NCBI RefSeq assembly: GCF_900215515.1
Contig: NZ_OBEI01000011.1
Location: forward strand, 1 to 64,000
Direction: 5' to 3'
Origin: Persephonella hydrogeniphila
GTDB lineage: Bacteria; Aquificota; Aquificia; Aquificales; Hydrogenothermaceae
DNA: 64,000 bases
In this document: positions 56,786 through 64,000 of the stretch, one piece after another
Layout: each line of letters begins with the position of its first letter
Numbering within the stretch: the first letter of the stretch is position 1
Program-made: the position numbers and the translations under genes
Notes under the pieces: generated by a model
The model's input: the letters and a program-made list of their open reading frames with translations, nothing else
What the model was told of the DNA's origin: nothing
Database searches by the model: none

Positions 56786-57709
56786 ATGAAAAAGCCAATT
56801 TATATTTTTAATGATGGAGAGCTTAAAAGAAAAGATAATACACTCTTCTTTGTAAAAGAGAATGAGAAAAAAACAATACCTGTAAATGCTGTTTCTGAAA
56901 TTCATGTTTTTGGAGAAATTGAACTAAACAAAAGAGTTTTAGAATTTTTCACCAAAAATAAAATACCTATCTTTTTCTATAATTACTACGGATACTACAT
57001 TGGAAGTTACTATCCCCGTGAATACTTAAATTCTGGCTTAATAGTTTTAAGACAGGCAGAATTTTATCTTGACGAAAAAGAAAGAGTTTATTTAGCAAAA
57101 AGTTTTGTCCAAGGAGCAATCTCAAATATGCTAAAAAACTTTTCGTACTACAAAAAATCTAAAGAAAAGTATATAAAACCATATATTAATGAGATTGAAG
57201 AAAAATCAAAAGAAATAATTAGCAGAAAAAACATTAGTTCTTTAATGGCATTAGAAGGAGAAATAAGGAAAATATACTACGAAGCATTTAATATTATCCT
57301 GAACATTGGAGATTTCCATTTTGATAAAAGAACAAAAAGGCCACCAGAGAATCCACTAAATGCCTTAATTAGTTTTGGAAACTCACTTATCTATACAACA
57401 GTTCTTTCCCAGATTTACAGAACACATCTCGATCCAAGAATAGGCTACCTGCACGAAACAAATCAGAGAAGTTTCAGTTTGAACCTTGATCTGGCGGAAA
57501 TTTTTAAGCCGGTTATTGTAGATAGAATTATCTTTAGTTTGGTAAATAAGAAACAGATTCAACTGAAACATTTTGATTCTGATATAAACTACTCATATTT
57601 AAATGAAAAAGGAAAGCAGATATTCATAAGAGCATTTGAAGATAGATTGTCAAATACTATCAAGTATAAAAATTATAAAATCTCAGAAAAGATTAGAAAC
57701 TGTCTATAA
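56786..57709 (+). CDS. cas1: Cas1 integrase
   Basis: 307 aa, I-B type. Metal-binding residues are in ALEGEIRKIYYEAF, IGYLHETNQRSFSLNLDLAEIF and the following KPVIVDRIIF. It inserts new spacers together with Cas2. It follows the decayed gene by 50 bp with a GGGAG site. No cas2 follows: the 249 bp after its stop hold no coding frame. Confidence 0.95.
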   Translation: MKKPIYIFNDGELKRKDNTLFFVKENEKKTIPVNAVSEIHVFGEIELNKRVLEFFTKNKIPIFFYNYYGYYIGSYYPREYLNSGLIVLRQAEFYLDEKERVYLAKSFVQGAISNMLKNFSYYKKSKEKYIKPYINEIEEKSKEIISRKNISSLMALEGEIRKIYYEAFNIILNIGDFHFDKRTKRPPENPLNALISFGNSLIYTTVLSQIYRTHLDPRIGYLHETNQRSFSLNLDLAEIFKPVIVDRIIFSLVNKKQIQLKHFDSDINYSYLNEKGKQIFIRAFEDRLSNTIKYKNYKISEKIRNCL

Positions 57710-57958
57710 GTCTGTAAGTATTAATACATAAAGGTAATTTCTAAAAAAAGTTATATAAAAAAGTTTAGAAAAAATTTTTAAAGGGCAAATTTTTGATTAA
57801 AAAATTCTCAAAATAGTTTAGAAATTTTCTTTAAAAATTCTAATTTTTTTTGCAACTTTTTAAAAAAATTCTCAAAATAAATTAGAAATTTTCATTATTT
57901 ATATTAAGTAAAGTTTAATCTTGCAAAAAATGTTGTTTGGAAGTAGGATAAGATTACT
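57710..57958. repeat. AT-rich gap after cas1 with two long direct repeats
   Basis: 249 bp, extremely AT-rich, with no gene. A roughly 33-bp sequence beginning AAAAAATTCTCAAAATA and ending TTAGAAATTTTC occurs at 57797-57829 and 57861-57893, 64 bp apart, with about two differences. Each copy is itself an imperfect dyad (AAAATTCT/AGAAATTTT). It lies at the border between the cas operon and the prophage and looks like an operator or iteron pair, or leftover leader-like DNA. Confidence 0.6.
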
Positions 57959-58282
57959 ATGATGTTAAAAACTGAATTTCAAAACTTATTAGAAGATATA
58001 AATCAATCTATCGATGTAATTCTTTTTACGAGAAAAGGTGAAAAGATTTTTGAACCTGAATTTGGATGTGGTATTTGGGAATTATTGGACAGAGGAATTG
58101 AGCAAGTTCCTGTTTTGATAGCTTCTGTTTATGATGCTTTAAATAAGTGGGAAAAAAGGATTAGGGTTGATAAAGTAAAGATAAATTCTTTTGAACCCAA
58201 CACTGGGCAAGTTTCTATTGAGATTTATTACACTATGAGGAACAACAATGAAAGAGGAATTTACAGAGGAAATTTATCTTAA
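57959..58282 (+). CDS. Phage baseplate wedge protein, gp25/GpW type
   Basis: 107 aa. The gp25-like pattern is visible: NQSIDVILFTRKGEKIFEPEFGCGIWELLD, then VYDALNKWEKRIRVDKVKI and a beta-rich end. It builds the baseplate of contractile tails. It points right while the rest of the tail genes here point left. ATG codons at 57959 and 57962 are equally possible. Confidence 0.82.
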   Translation: MMLKTEFQNLLEDINQSIDVILFTRKGEKIFEPEFGCGIWELLDRGIEQVPVLIASVYDALNKWEKRIRVDKVKINSFEPNTGQVSIEIYYTMRNNNERGIYRGNLS

Positions 58283-58445
58283 AGAGTTTTGGGATAATCC
58301 TGAAATGTATAGAGGGATAAAGCAAAGGGATTTAACTATTTTGAGAAATCTTACATATCCTGAATGGATGGCAAGAACAAATATTGTTGATGATGAGCTT
58401 GTCGGTAGAATGCTTGTTGAGCTCGGGTATATAGAAGAAGATTAG
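58248..58445 (+). CDS. Phage protein of unknown function
   Basis: 65 aa, acidic, helical (EEIYLKEFWDNPEMYRGIKQ, then a YPEWMARTNIVDDELVGRML segment). GAGGA site at 58236. It overlaps the gp25-like gene by 35 bp in another frame and ends over the stop of the convergent tape-measure gene. In P2-like phages a baseplate J-type gene follows here; this is not one. Not recognised. Confidence 0.55.
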   Translation: MKEEFTEEIYLKEFWDNPEMYRGIKQRDLTILRNLTYPEWMARTNIVDDELVGRMLVELGYIEED

Positions 58446-60964
58446 CCTATATACCCTTCACTATCGTTCTGTATATCCTTTAAAGCCTGCTCTAATGCCC
58501 ATTTTAGTTCTGTTGAGCCTTCTTTAAACGCTTGTATGATAACTTTCCTTATATCTTCTGGATTTTGCTTATCTGAAGTGATATTAACCGGAGCGTTAAT
58601 GCTGATTGGAGCTTCTAACTTTATTTCTCTTGTGGATTTTTCTTTTTGCTGAATTTCTCTGAATTCTTTTACTGCAGATGTCTTTTCCACTATTTCCTTG
58701 GTAAAATGGGAACTCTTATTTTGGATCTTAGTGAAGTCAGCTTTTTGTTCTTCTCCTCCAAAGCCAAAGAATTTTAAAATGCCTTTGGCTTTTTCTTTGA
58801 TTTTATCTATTATTTCAAATGGTTTTTTAATAAAAGATAAAATCCCATCTGTAAAGGTCTGAATTAGTTTTTGTCCTGCTTTTTTTAGGTCAAGGTTGAA
58901 TAGTTTTTGAACGAGCATATTTATAAGTTTTAAAAATAGTCCTATCGGTGAAAAATCTATTGCAAGTTTTAAGCCTTTGGAAAAGATGTTTTTTAGGGTT
59001 TGTAAGCCTGATAACAGAAAATCTTTAGCCGATTGGAATTTTTCTTTTATCCAGTTCCAGATAGAATCCCAGTTTTTATATAAAATAACAACAGCCGCAA
59101 CAACGCCAATAATAGCCAAAACCAGAGGTGAAAATAAAGCTGTTATTCCTCCAAGAATTGCCCCAAAAGGAGCAAATGCAAATGTAAACATCATTCCAAT
59201 AACCTGAATAGCAGCTCCAAGGGTTCCTAAAACTGCGATTAGTCCTATAATTGCCAAAACCATTTTAGATATTAGAGGATGTTTTTCTGCGAAACTACCT
59301 ATATTCTCGGCTATTTTTAGTAATAAATCTCCAACTGGAGCTAAATCTTTTGCTAATTTTCCTGCTGTTTTAATAAATGTTGCTTCAAGCTTTCTCCATG
59401 CAGTAGCTATTTTATCAAAGAATGTTTTTGTTTCTTCCCAGGCTTTATCTGTGGCATTTTTATAATTCCCTACAATTTTGTCAGCATTCATAGAAGCCTG
59501 TCCCATTGCCTTTAGTATTTTGGCAGATATATCTTCAGTTCCTTGTGTTCCAAAAATCTGTTCCATTATATTTCTGGCAAGTCTTGCATCCTGCTGGTAA
59601 AGAATTGAAAGTTCCGTTAGGAGTTTTGCATAGCCTTCTTTTTTCTTTTTATCATCATTACTTTCTATACCTTCTCTAATTTGAGCAAGTAGATGTTTTA
59701 TTCTTCTTGATTTGTCTTTGAATTTATCTTCTGGCAGAAGCTGGTCTATAACACCAGCTTTTGTTCCAGAACCAACCAGATTTTGCCACATATCAACATC
59801 GGTTAATCTTGCTTTGAAACTTTCTTTTATAGTGTCTGCAAGTTTATCATAGTTAAATGCTCCTTCTTTTGCTCCAGCTATAAGCGTTGCTGTGAATTCT
59901 TTTGCGTTTAGTCCTGCTTCTTTCATAAGTGGAGCATACTCCCAGAATGTGTCAAGTAAATCTCCAGCTTGGTCTCCTGCTTTTTGATATGCAGTTAAAA
60001 TAAGGTCAGATGCTTCTTTTGCTGAAATACCCCAAGCTTTATGCATCTGTGTAATTGAACGGGTTATTTCCTTTAAATCCCATTCTGGATTTATTTTTTG
60101 TAGTTTTAAAGCCTGTATAGTTGCTTCTTTAAGCTCTTTTGCAGACATATTAGACTGCTGACGAAACTGGGTATAAACTTCTGCTATCTGGTCGGGCATA
60201 GCTCCAGTTATTTCGTAAATGTCTGTTAAATCATTTTTAACAGCCTGCAGGTCTTTTGTTGTAAGCTCGGTTCTGGCAATAATAAGCCTTGCCTGTCTGT
60301 CTATTTGTGTAGCTTTGTCAATAATTCCTTTGATAGAAAATGAAGCTGCAGCTCCAATTCCTCCTATAGTAGCTATGCTTTTTAACTTTGCTCCAAAGGT
60401 TTCAAGGGTAGAAGATGAAAGTTTTTTCTCTAAATTTTCGTATTCTTTAGCTGTTTGCTGGAGTTCTTTCTGTAGTCTGTCATACTCTTTTGATAGATTT
60501 TTTGTTTCTATGCCTTCTTTTTGAAGCTGCTGTTTTAAGCGGGTTGCATCGTTAACTGCTTTGTTTTTAGCTTGAGATATCATTTTGAGTTTATCTTTAT
60601 TTTCTGCAAGCTCTAAGGAGTTTTTCTCTATTTCTCTTTTTAGCTTTTCTATTTTCTGTGCCAGTTCTTGGGATTTCCCTCCTGTTTTTTGATACTGCCT
60701 TTGTGTTTCTTTTAGCTCTTGATTTAGTTTTTTCTGTTTATTTTCAAGTAGTTTTATCTTCTTTGAAAGCTCAACCTCTGCTTTTGAAAATTTTTCTATA
60801 TCCTGTGATAGTTGTTTAAGTCCTTTTATAGTTTTTAAAGTGTTATCAAGCTGTTGTATTTTCCCTTCCAAATCTTTGGCTTTAGCTTTAATCTTATCTA
60901 CCTTTTTAGAAAATAAATCATTCACTCCTACAGCAAGCTGAAGTAAAAATTCTCTACCTTGCAT
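58442..60964 (-). CDS. Phage tail tape measure protein
   Basis: 840 aa. A long N-terminal coiled coil (about 15-205, Lys/Glu/Gln heptads), then the tape-measure core (ITGAMPDQIAEVYTQFRQQ, WGISAKEASDLILTAYQ, ATLIAGAKEGAFNYDKLADT), hydrophobic helices at about 560-650 (LAIIGLIAVLGTLGAAIQ, LVLAIIGVVAAVVILY), and a soluble tail. It sets tail length and probably helps DNA entry. It overlaps the end of the E' frame by a few bases, the usual P2-like arrangement. Confidence 0.92.
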   Translation of the reverse strand: MQGREFLLQLAVGVNDLFSKKVDKIKAKAKDLEGKIQQLDNTLKTIKGLKQLSQDIEKFSKAEVELSKKIKLLENKQKKLNQELKETQRQYQKTGGKSQELAQKIEKLKREIEKNSLELAENKDKLKMISQAKNKAVNDATRLKQQLQKEGIETKNLSKEYDRLQKELQQTAKEYENLEKKLSSSTLETFGAKLKSIATIGGIGAAASFSIKGIIDKATQIDRQARLIIARTELTTKDLQAVKNDLTDIYEITGAMPDQIAEVYTQFRQQSNMSAKELKEATIQALKLQKINPEWDLKEITRSITQMHKAWGISAKEASDLILTAYQKAGDQAGDLLDTFWEYAPLMKEAGLNAKEFTATLIAGAKEGAFNYDKLADTIKESFKARLTDVDMWQNLVGSGTKAGVIDQLLPEDKFKDKSRRIKHLLAQIREGIESNDDKKKKEGYAKLLTELSILYQQDARLARNIMEQIFGTQGTEDISAKILKAMGQASMNADKIVGNYKNATDKAWEETKTFFDKIATAWRKLEATFIKTAGKLAKDLAPVGDLLLKIAENIGSFAEKHPLISKMVLAIIGLIAVLGTLGAAIQVIGMMFTFAFAPFGAILGGITALFSPLVLAIIGVVAAVVILYKNWDSIWNWIKEKFQSAKDFLLSGLQTLKNIFSKGLKLAIDFSPIGLFLKLINMLVQKLFNLDLKKAGQKLIQTFTDGILSFIKKPFEIIDKIKEKAKGILKFFGFGGEEQKADFTKIQNKSSHFTKEIVEKTSAVKEFREIQQKEKSTREIKLEAPISINAPVNITSDKQNPEDIRKVIIQAFKEGSTELKWALEQALKDIQNDSEGYIG

Positions 60965-61411
60965 TTTCTATCTGCTCCTTTTGTTTTTCTTTGTATTTAA
61001 CTGTCATTTCTGCCACATATAAAAGCTCTGATGGAGTCATATCTAAAATCTCCTTATACGAATATCCAAACTCAACAAGTGCAGGTATTACTATTTCTGT
61101 GAATTGTCCGAATTCTTCGCTAAATACTGCAAAAAATCCTCATCAATTCCCATTACCTTCATTGCTATGTTATCTAAATCTTCAGCTGATAGTTTTTCTG
61201 CAAGTTCAAGCGACGGTATTTTTACTCCAAAATCGCAAAGTCTGTTAATTAGACAAAGTAAAAATCCATCTCCTTCTTCTGTTCCAAATACTGATTTTGC
61301 CTCTGTTTTTGCCTTTATCCTGTCTATAACTTTAACCTGTGTTTTTTTTATCGTGCATTTTTCTACCTTTTGTCCTTCATATTCAAAAGGCTCTATAAGC
61401 TGATATTCCAT
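60954..61411 (-). CDS. Tail assembly chaperone E+E' made by -1 frameshift
   Basis: The -1 frame entered at the T_TTT_TTG site (61130-61136) stays open to a TAG at 60954-60956. It gives about 94 residues of E followed by 58 residues reading FAVFSEEFGQF ... EILDMTPSELLYVAEMT ... KEQIENAR. The MTPSELL helix-turn pattern fits GpE'-type ends. In P2 the same heptamer makes the E+E' fusion that guides the tape measure. Its stop lies in the tape-measure start region. Confidence 0.8.
61091..61411 (-). CDS. Tail assembly chaperone E (zero-frame product)
   Basis: 106 aa, in the P2 GpE-like position directly before the tape measure: a beta-rich start (YQLIEPFEYEGQKVEKCTIK) and a helical C-terminal half (LLCLINRLCDFGVKIPSLELAEKL). 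Termination at 61091 gives the short form; a -1 slip near the end gives the long form. Confidence 0.8.
   Translation of the reverse strand: MEYQLIEPFEYEGQKVEKCTIKKTQVKVIDRIKAKTEAKSVFGTEEGDGFLLCLINRLCDFGVKIPSLELAEKLSAEDLDNIAMKVMGIDEDFLQYLAKNSDNSQK
61130..61136 (-). other. T_TTT_TTG -1 frameshift site
   Basis: Minus-strand zero-frame codons GAT TTT TTG CAG contain the heptamer in correct phase. The -1 frame (TTT TTT GCA GTA) is open for 58 codons to 60954. Confidence 0.85.
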
Positions 61412-61413
61412 AT

Positions 61414-62427
61414 CTATCCTCCGATATATTTAATTGTGATATTTGTTTTCCAACCTTCATCTTTTTTGATTGAATGAACAACCTTTTGGGCTTCATAAAC
61501 TCCACCTAAAAAGCCGTATCTATCCTCTGGGATAATAATCTTATCCCCTGCATTTACAGGCTGCCCGTAAATGGTAAAAGTTCCTTCTGCTCGTAGGTCT
61601 GTTTTTATCTTCTGGATATAGGCTTTTACTTTTTGTTTAGCTTCATTTAAATTGTGAGCTATGTCTTGAATTCTTACTGTTTTACCTTCTTTTGCACCAG
61701 GAACCTCTTCTTTATAAAGCTGAACCTGTTTTGAGTTTGGTTTGTAATAAAGCATTTCAACAAATTTGACTGCTTCTTTTTTTGCTTTAAATCTTATCTG
61801 GTCATCTATTAGGTAGTTAGTTAAATTAAGCTCTTGTGTTTTAAGTTGATTTGAAAAAACTACTACACCGCTTCTTATGAAAAATCTGCAGTTGTATTTT
61901 TTCGCTAATTGTTTTAAAAACTGTTCGTAAGATTGGTTTGCTATGTCTATTCTTTCTATAAAAACATCTGGAGTTTCAACTATAGATTTTTTACTGCATC
62001 TGTTTATTATTTGCTGGACAAGTTCTTTAAGCTGAATATTCTCATAGCCTTCATTTCTTATTTTTTTGAAATTGTCTAAATCTTCTAAAGCCTGGGAAGT
62101 TGCTTTAACTGTGAGGATAGATCCTTTAGCTTTGCAGGTAAAATCATCTCCAACATAAAATGTTCCAATTGTGAACTCTTTTAGACTGCCATCTTTATCG
62201 TTATAGATAATAGAAGCCTCTACTTTTGAATTTGTCTGGATTGCCCAATTTTTTAAAAATCTTCTGTCGTGGTTTGCAAGTGTAATCTGAAGCTCATCTT
62301 TTGCTTTTTCTTCAATGCTGTCTGTATAGACTATTTCAAGTATAAAGTTTGATATATCTCTTGTGGCATCTTTATCATTTATAAAAAGCTTTATTTTTGG
62401 CTGTCTAATTTCCATTATTCTTTCCAC
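61414..62427 (-). CDS. Phage late control D / tail hub protein
   Basis: 337 aa, GpD/gp27-like baseplate hub. It opens with MEIRQPKIKLFINDKDATRD (alternative first Met four residues earlier), then LQITLANHDRRFLKNWAI, IINRCSKKSIVE, and YEQFLKQLAKKYNCRFFIRSG, all typical of the late-control D family. It sits between X and E; in P2 D follows the tape measure. It overlaps the X gene by 13 bp. Confidence 0.88.
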   Translation of the reverse strand: MERIMEIRQPKIKLFINDKDATRDISNFILEIVYTDSIEEKAKDELQITLANHDRRFLKNWAIQTNSKVEASIIYNDKDGSLKEFTIGTFYVGDDFTCKAKGSILTVKATSQALEDLDNFKKIRNEGYENIQLKELVQQIINRCSKKSIVETPDVFIERIDIANQSYEQFLKQLAKKYNCRFFIRSGVVVFSNQLKTQELNLTNYLIDDQIRFKAKKEAVKFVEMLYYKPNSKQVQLYKEEVPGAKEGKTVRIQDIAHNLNEAKQKVKAYIQKIKTDLRAEGTFTIYGQPVNAGDKIIIPEDRYGFLGGVYEAQKVVHSIKKDEGWKTNITIKYIGG

Positions 62428-62639
62428 GCTGGTTTTGGTAGTTTTTTAACTGGTTTTTCTTCTAAAATGGGGATTTTTAGCCTTAAACCTGCTGGCAGTA
62501 GTGGTGAGTATAAAATTTCTGGTGGAATTTCTTTTTCATTAGCTTGCTGGATAATATCAAACTTATCTGAAACTCCATAGAACTGATAGCTTATCAAGTC
62601 CCATCTGTCGTCTTGTTTGCTGATATATTCAGTCCACAT
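62415..62639 (-). CDS. Phage tail protein X (LysM-like)
   Basis: 74 aa, GpX type: DDRWDLISYQFYGVSDKFDIIQ then ILYSPLLPAGLRLKIPIL, a LysM-like fold that may contact peptidoglycan. It overlaps both U (11 bp) and D (13 bp). Confidence 0.87.
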   Translation of the reverse strand: MWTEYISKQDDRWDLISYQFYGVSDKFDIIQQANEKEIPPEILYSPLLPAGLRLKIPILEEKPVKKLPKPAWKE

Positions 62640-63012
62640 TTTGAACCTCTAAAAACTTAATGTTTGCCGTGATTTTAACTATTTCTCCATTTTGTTTATA
62701 TTCAGCCTGTTTTTCTATACTTTCTATTACGAAGTTTCCAAGTATTTCCTGTCCTATTACAAGTGTTTCTGATTCTGTTTGGTTCATCAAATCAACCAGT
62801 TCTTGAAAATCATCATTGGGACTGTCAGAAAAAGGCTGAGCAATGTTTATAACCATTTCAAGTGTTCTTGCAGTTTCTCCAGTATCTTCAATAATTGGAT
62901 AGGTGTTTATTACATTGTGCTTAATTTTTCTTCTGCCAAGTCTTTCCTTAATACCTCTTGGATTAACTCCAAATATTTCAAAAGCTATCTGTCCGTAAGC
63001 TCCAAACATCAC
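62629..63012 (-). CDS. Phage tail protein U
   Basis: 127 aa, P2 GpU family: FGAYGQIAFEIFGVNPRGIKE, then RTLEMVINIAQPFSDSPND and an internal GNFVIESIEKQ. A tail completion protein. It overlaps the 184-aa gene upstream by 4 bp. Confidence 0.85.
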   Translation of the reverse strand: MMFGAYGQIAFEIFGVNPRGIKERLGRRKIKHNVINTYPIIEDTGETARTLEMVINIAQPFSDSPNDDFQELVDLMNQTESETLVIGQEILGNFVIESIEKQAEYKQNGEIVKITANIKFLEVQNVD

Positions 63013-63563
63013 TGATAACCTTCAAATATAAAGTTTTTTACAGTTGCAACATCAAAAATCTGCTCAATCATAAAAATAAGCTCTATTTCAAACCTATCTT
63101 GAAAACCAGGGAATTTTTTTGCGTCTTCTATGTCTTCATTATCTGTAAATAGAACAGGTTCAAGATTTCCTTCTATGTTTACAGGCTTTATAACTGCCTG
63201 TCCTTTTATGTAAAAGTTTTCAATATTTTCATTAATCTCGGGTAGCTTATCTACAGTCTTAAAAAAATGTTGCAGTAAAGTCGAATACTTCATTGCTGAA
63301 AGTAAAAGGCTGTCTTTATTATTTGCCCCTCTAATGTTTAGCTCTACTAAAACTGGCAGTGTAGCTATGTAATAAACGGCTGTTTTACCTTTAATTTCAT
63401 TGCCATTTTCATCGTAAACCTTTTTATATTCCTGTCTACCGATTTTAAATTTTTGTGGTTTTAATCTTATTTCCTGTAATTTATAAACATTTGCAGGGTC
63501 TATTATTACTGGTAGTCTTGTAAATTCTTGTAAGCTTTGTTGTAAATGTTTTAAAAATAGCAT
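63009..63563 (-). CDS. Phage tail-region protein of unknown family
   Basis: 184 aa, beta-rich and acidic. It lies between a gpG-like morphogenesis gene and U, where Mu/P2-like phages keep neck or tail-terminator genes, so a tail-terminator role is possible. Segments: RLPVIIDPANVYKLQEIRLK, an AVYYIATLPVLVELNIRG strand, and DRFEIELIFMIEQIFDV. Not recognised directly. Confidence 0.55.
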   Translation of the reverse strand: MLFLKHLQQSLQEFTRLPVIIDPANVYKLQEIRLKPQKFKIGRQEYKKVYDENGNEIKGKTAVYYIATLPVLVELNIRGANNKDSLLLSAMKYSTLLQHFFKTVDKLPEINENIENFYIKGQAVIKPVNIEGNLEPVLFTDNEDIEDAKKFPGFQDRFEIELIFMIEQIFDVATVKNFIFEGYQ

Positions 63564-64000
63564 TATAATCCCTCATACAAAATATTTTCTGCAAGCTGGT
63601 AAAGCTCATTAATCTGGTCATCTGTAAGTTCCATAAATGGTCTTTCTGGAATTTTTACTTTTTTTCTTCTTACAAATAAAACAATAGGCTTTCCTTTAGG
63701 TGGAACTCCTAAAATGGACTTTTCTTTAAAAACTATTTTCCAATCTTGGTTTTCAAGATTTTTTAAAACCCCTTTAACTCCAACTAAATCAACCATCTTT
63801 TTAATTTTCTTATTTGCAGGAATTGCAAGTTTTTTGGCTTTTTTAGGTTTAATTTCTCCTCCAAAGTGTAAGATAAGAGCATATTTAAGATTAGTTCCTA
63901 CTATAACTTTTCCATCTTTAACAGTTCCTGTGATTGAAGCTCTTAAATGTCCTGCATTTCGAAGTGGTGGCTTATTACCTTTCAGTTTTAGAGTTAAAGG
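63563..64000 (-). CDS. Phage virion morphogenesis protein (Mu gpG/P2 S-like), 5' end outside window
   Basis: The frame is open to the right edge of the window, so the Met at 63796 is internal. The visible 145 residues include GHLRASITGTVKDGKVIVGT, LKYALILHFGGEIKP and KKLAIPANK, the core of the tail-completion family of Mu gpG and P2 S, then a C-terminal part with FVRRKKVKIPERPFMELTDD. Confidence 0.78.
   Translation of the reverse strand, partial: PLTLKLKGNKPPLRNAGHLRASITGTVKDGKVIVGTNLKYALILHFGGEIKPKKAKKLAIPANKKIKKMVDLVGVKGVLKNLENQDWKIVFKEKSILGVPPKGKPIVLFVRRKKVKIPERPFMELTDDQINELYQLAENILYEGL

Noticed and set aside
63563-63796. Independent 77-aa gene starting at 63796
   Set aside because: The frame continues to the window edge with conserved gpG-like sequence, so the Met is internal.

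Overview
The window comes from a low-GC, thermophilic chemolithoautotroph of the Aquificota, most likely a Hydrogenothermaceae such as Persephonella or Sulfurihydrogenibium. The taxon is inferred from gene content: a single-chain reverse gyrase, a histidine-phosphatase-type phosphoserine phosphatase resembling the Hydrogenobacter enzyme, a KaiC-like ATPase with its 'near-KaiC' partner, myo-inositol-phosphate synthase, and dense operons with AGGAGG ribosome sites.

Layout. 1-955: the 3' part of an IS200/IS605 tnpB with its RNA-encoding tail. 949-5699 (minus): SAM-cycle operon ahcY, a DUF465 protein, ilvD, metK and a degenerate GGDEF protein. 5787-8928 (plus): FkbM methyltransferase, gatB, DUF815 ATPase. 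8930-14053 (minus): reverse gyrase, near-KaiC regulator, KaiC-like ATPase. 14120-15101 (minus): a PTPS-III-like folate enzyme and two small membrane proteins. 15212-18885 (plus): a 25-aa peptide, serA, inositol-phosphate synthase, an outer-membrane protein. 18882-21538 (minus): tautomerase, NtrC-type regulator, alr. 21629-24629 (plus): a copper ATPase split by a frameshift at an A9 run, and a glycerophosphodiesterase. 24643-29802 (minus): slyD, hisZ, pspA, a class V aminotransferase, a KamA-family radical SAM protein and a membrane protein. 29865-32054 (plus): a PA2779/C39/TPR lipoprotein set, a membrane protein and a LOG-like protein. Then tRNA-Glu and tRNA-Lys (minus), a dksA-like gene, lspA, secA, a small zinc protein, a protoglobin-PsiE fusion, a UPF1-like helicase and a membrane protein.

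39825-57709 is a composite CRISPR-Cas locus. A small array (5 repeats, 4 spacers) is transcribed leftward from a leader carrying a TTGACA-17-TATATT promoter. Rightward run cas6, then a complete type III-A set (cas10, csm2, csm3, csm4, csm5), a two-TM protein with a SAVED-like domain, then a type I-B set (cas8b, cas7, cas5, cas3, cas4, cas1). Almost every junction of the I-B part holds toxin-antitoxin material: MntA-HepT between cas8b and cas7; an antitoxin-like fragment plus an orphan MntA between cas7 and cas5; Phd-RelE between cas5 and cas3; a 24-aa hydrophobic peptide on the opposite strand plus two tandem CRISPR-like repeats with no spacer between cas3 and cas4; and a decayed nucleotidyltransferase between cas4 and cas1. 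No cas2 is visible. This TA-studded cas operon, with its repeat pair and TM-SAVED protein, is the best candidate for an undescribed system.

57959-64000 is a P2/Mu-like contractile-tail prophage segment: gp25-like baseplate protein on plus, then tape measure, E/E' chaperone with a T_TTT_TTG -1 frameshift site, D, X, U and a gpG-like protein on minus, running off the window edge.
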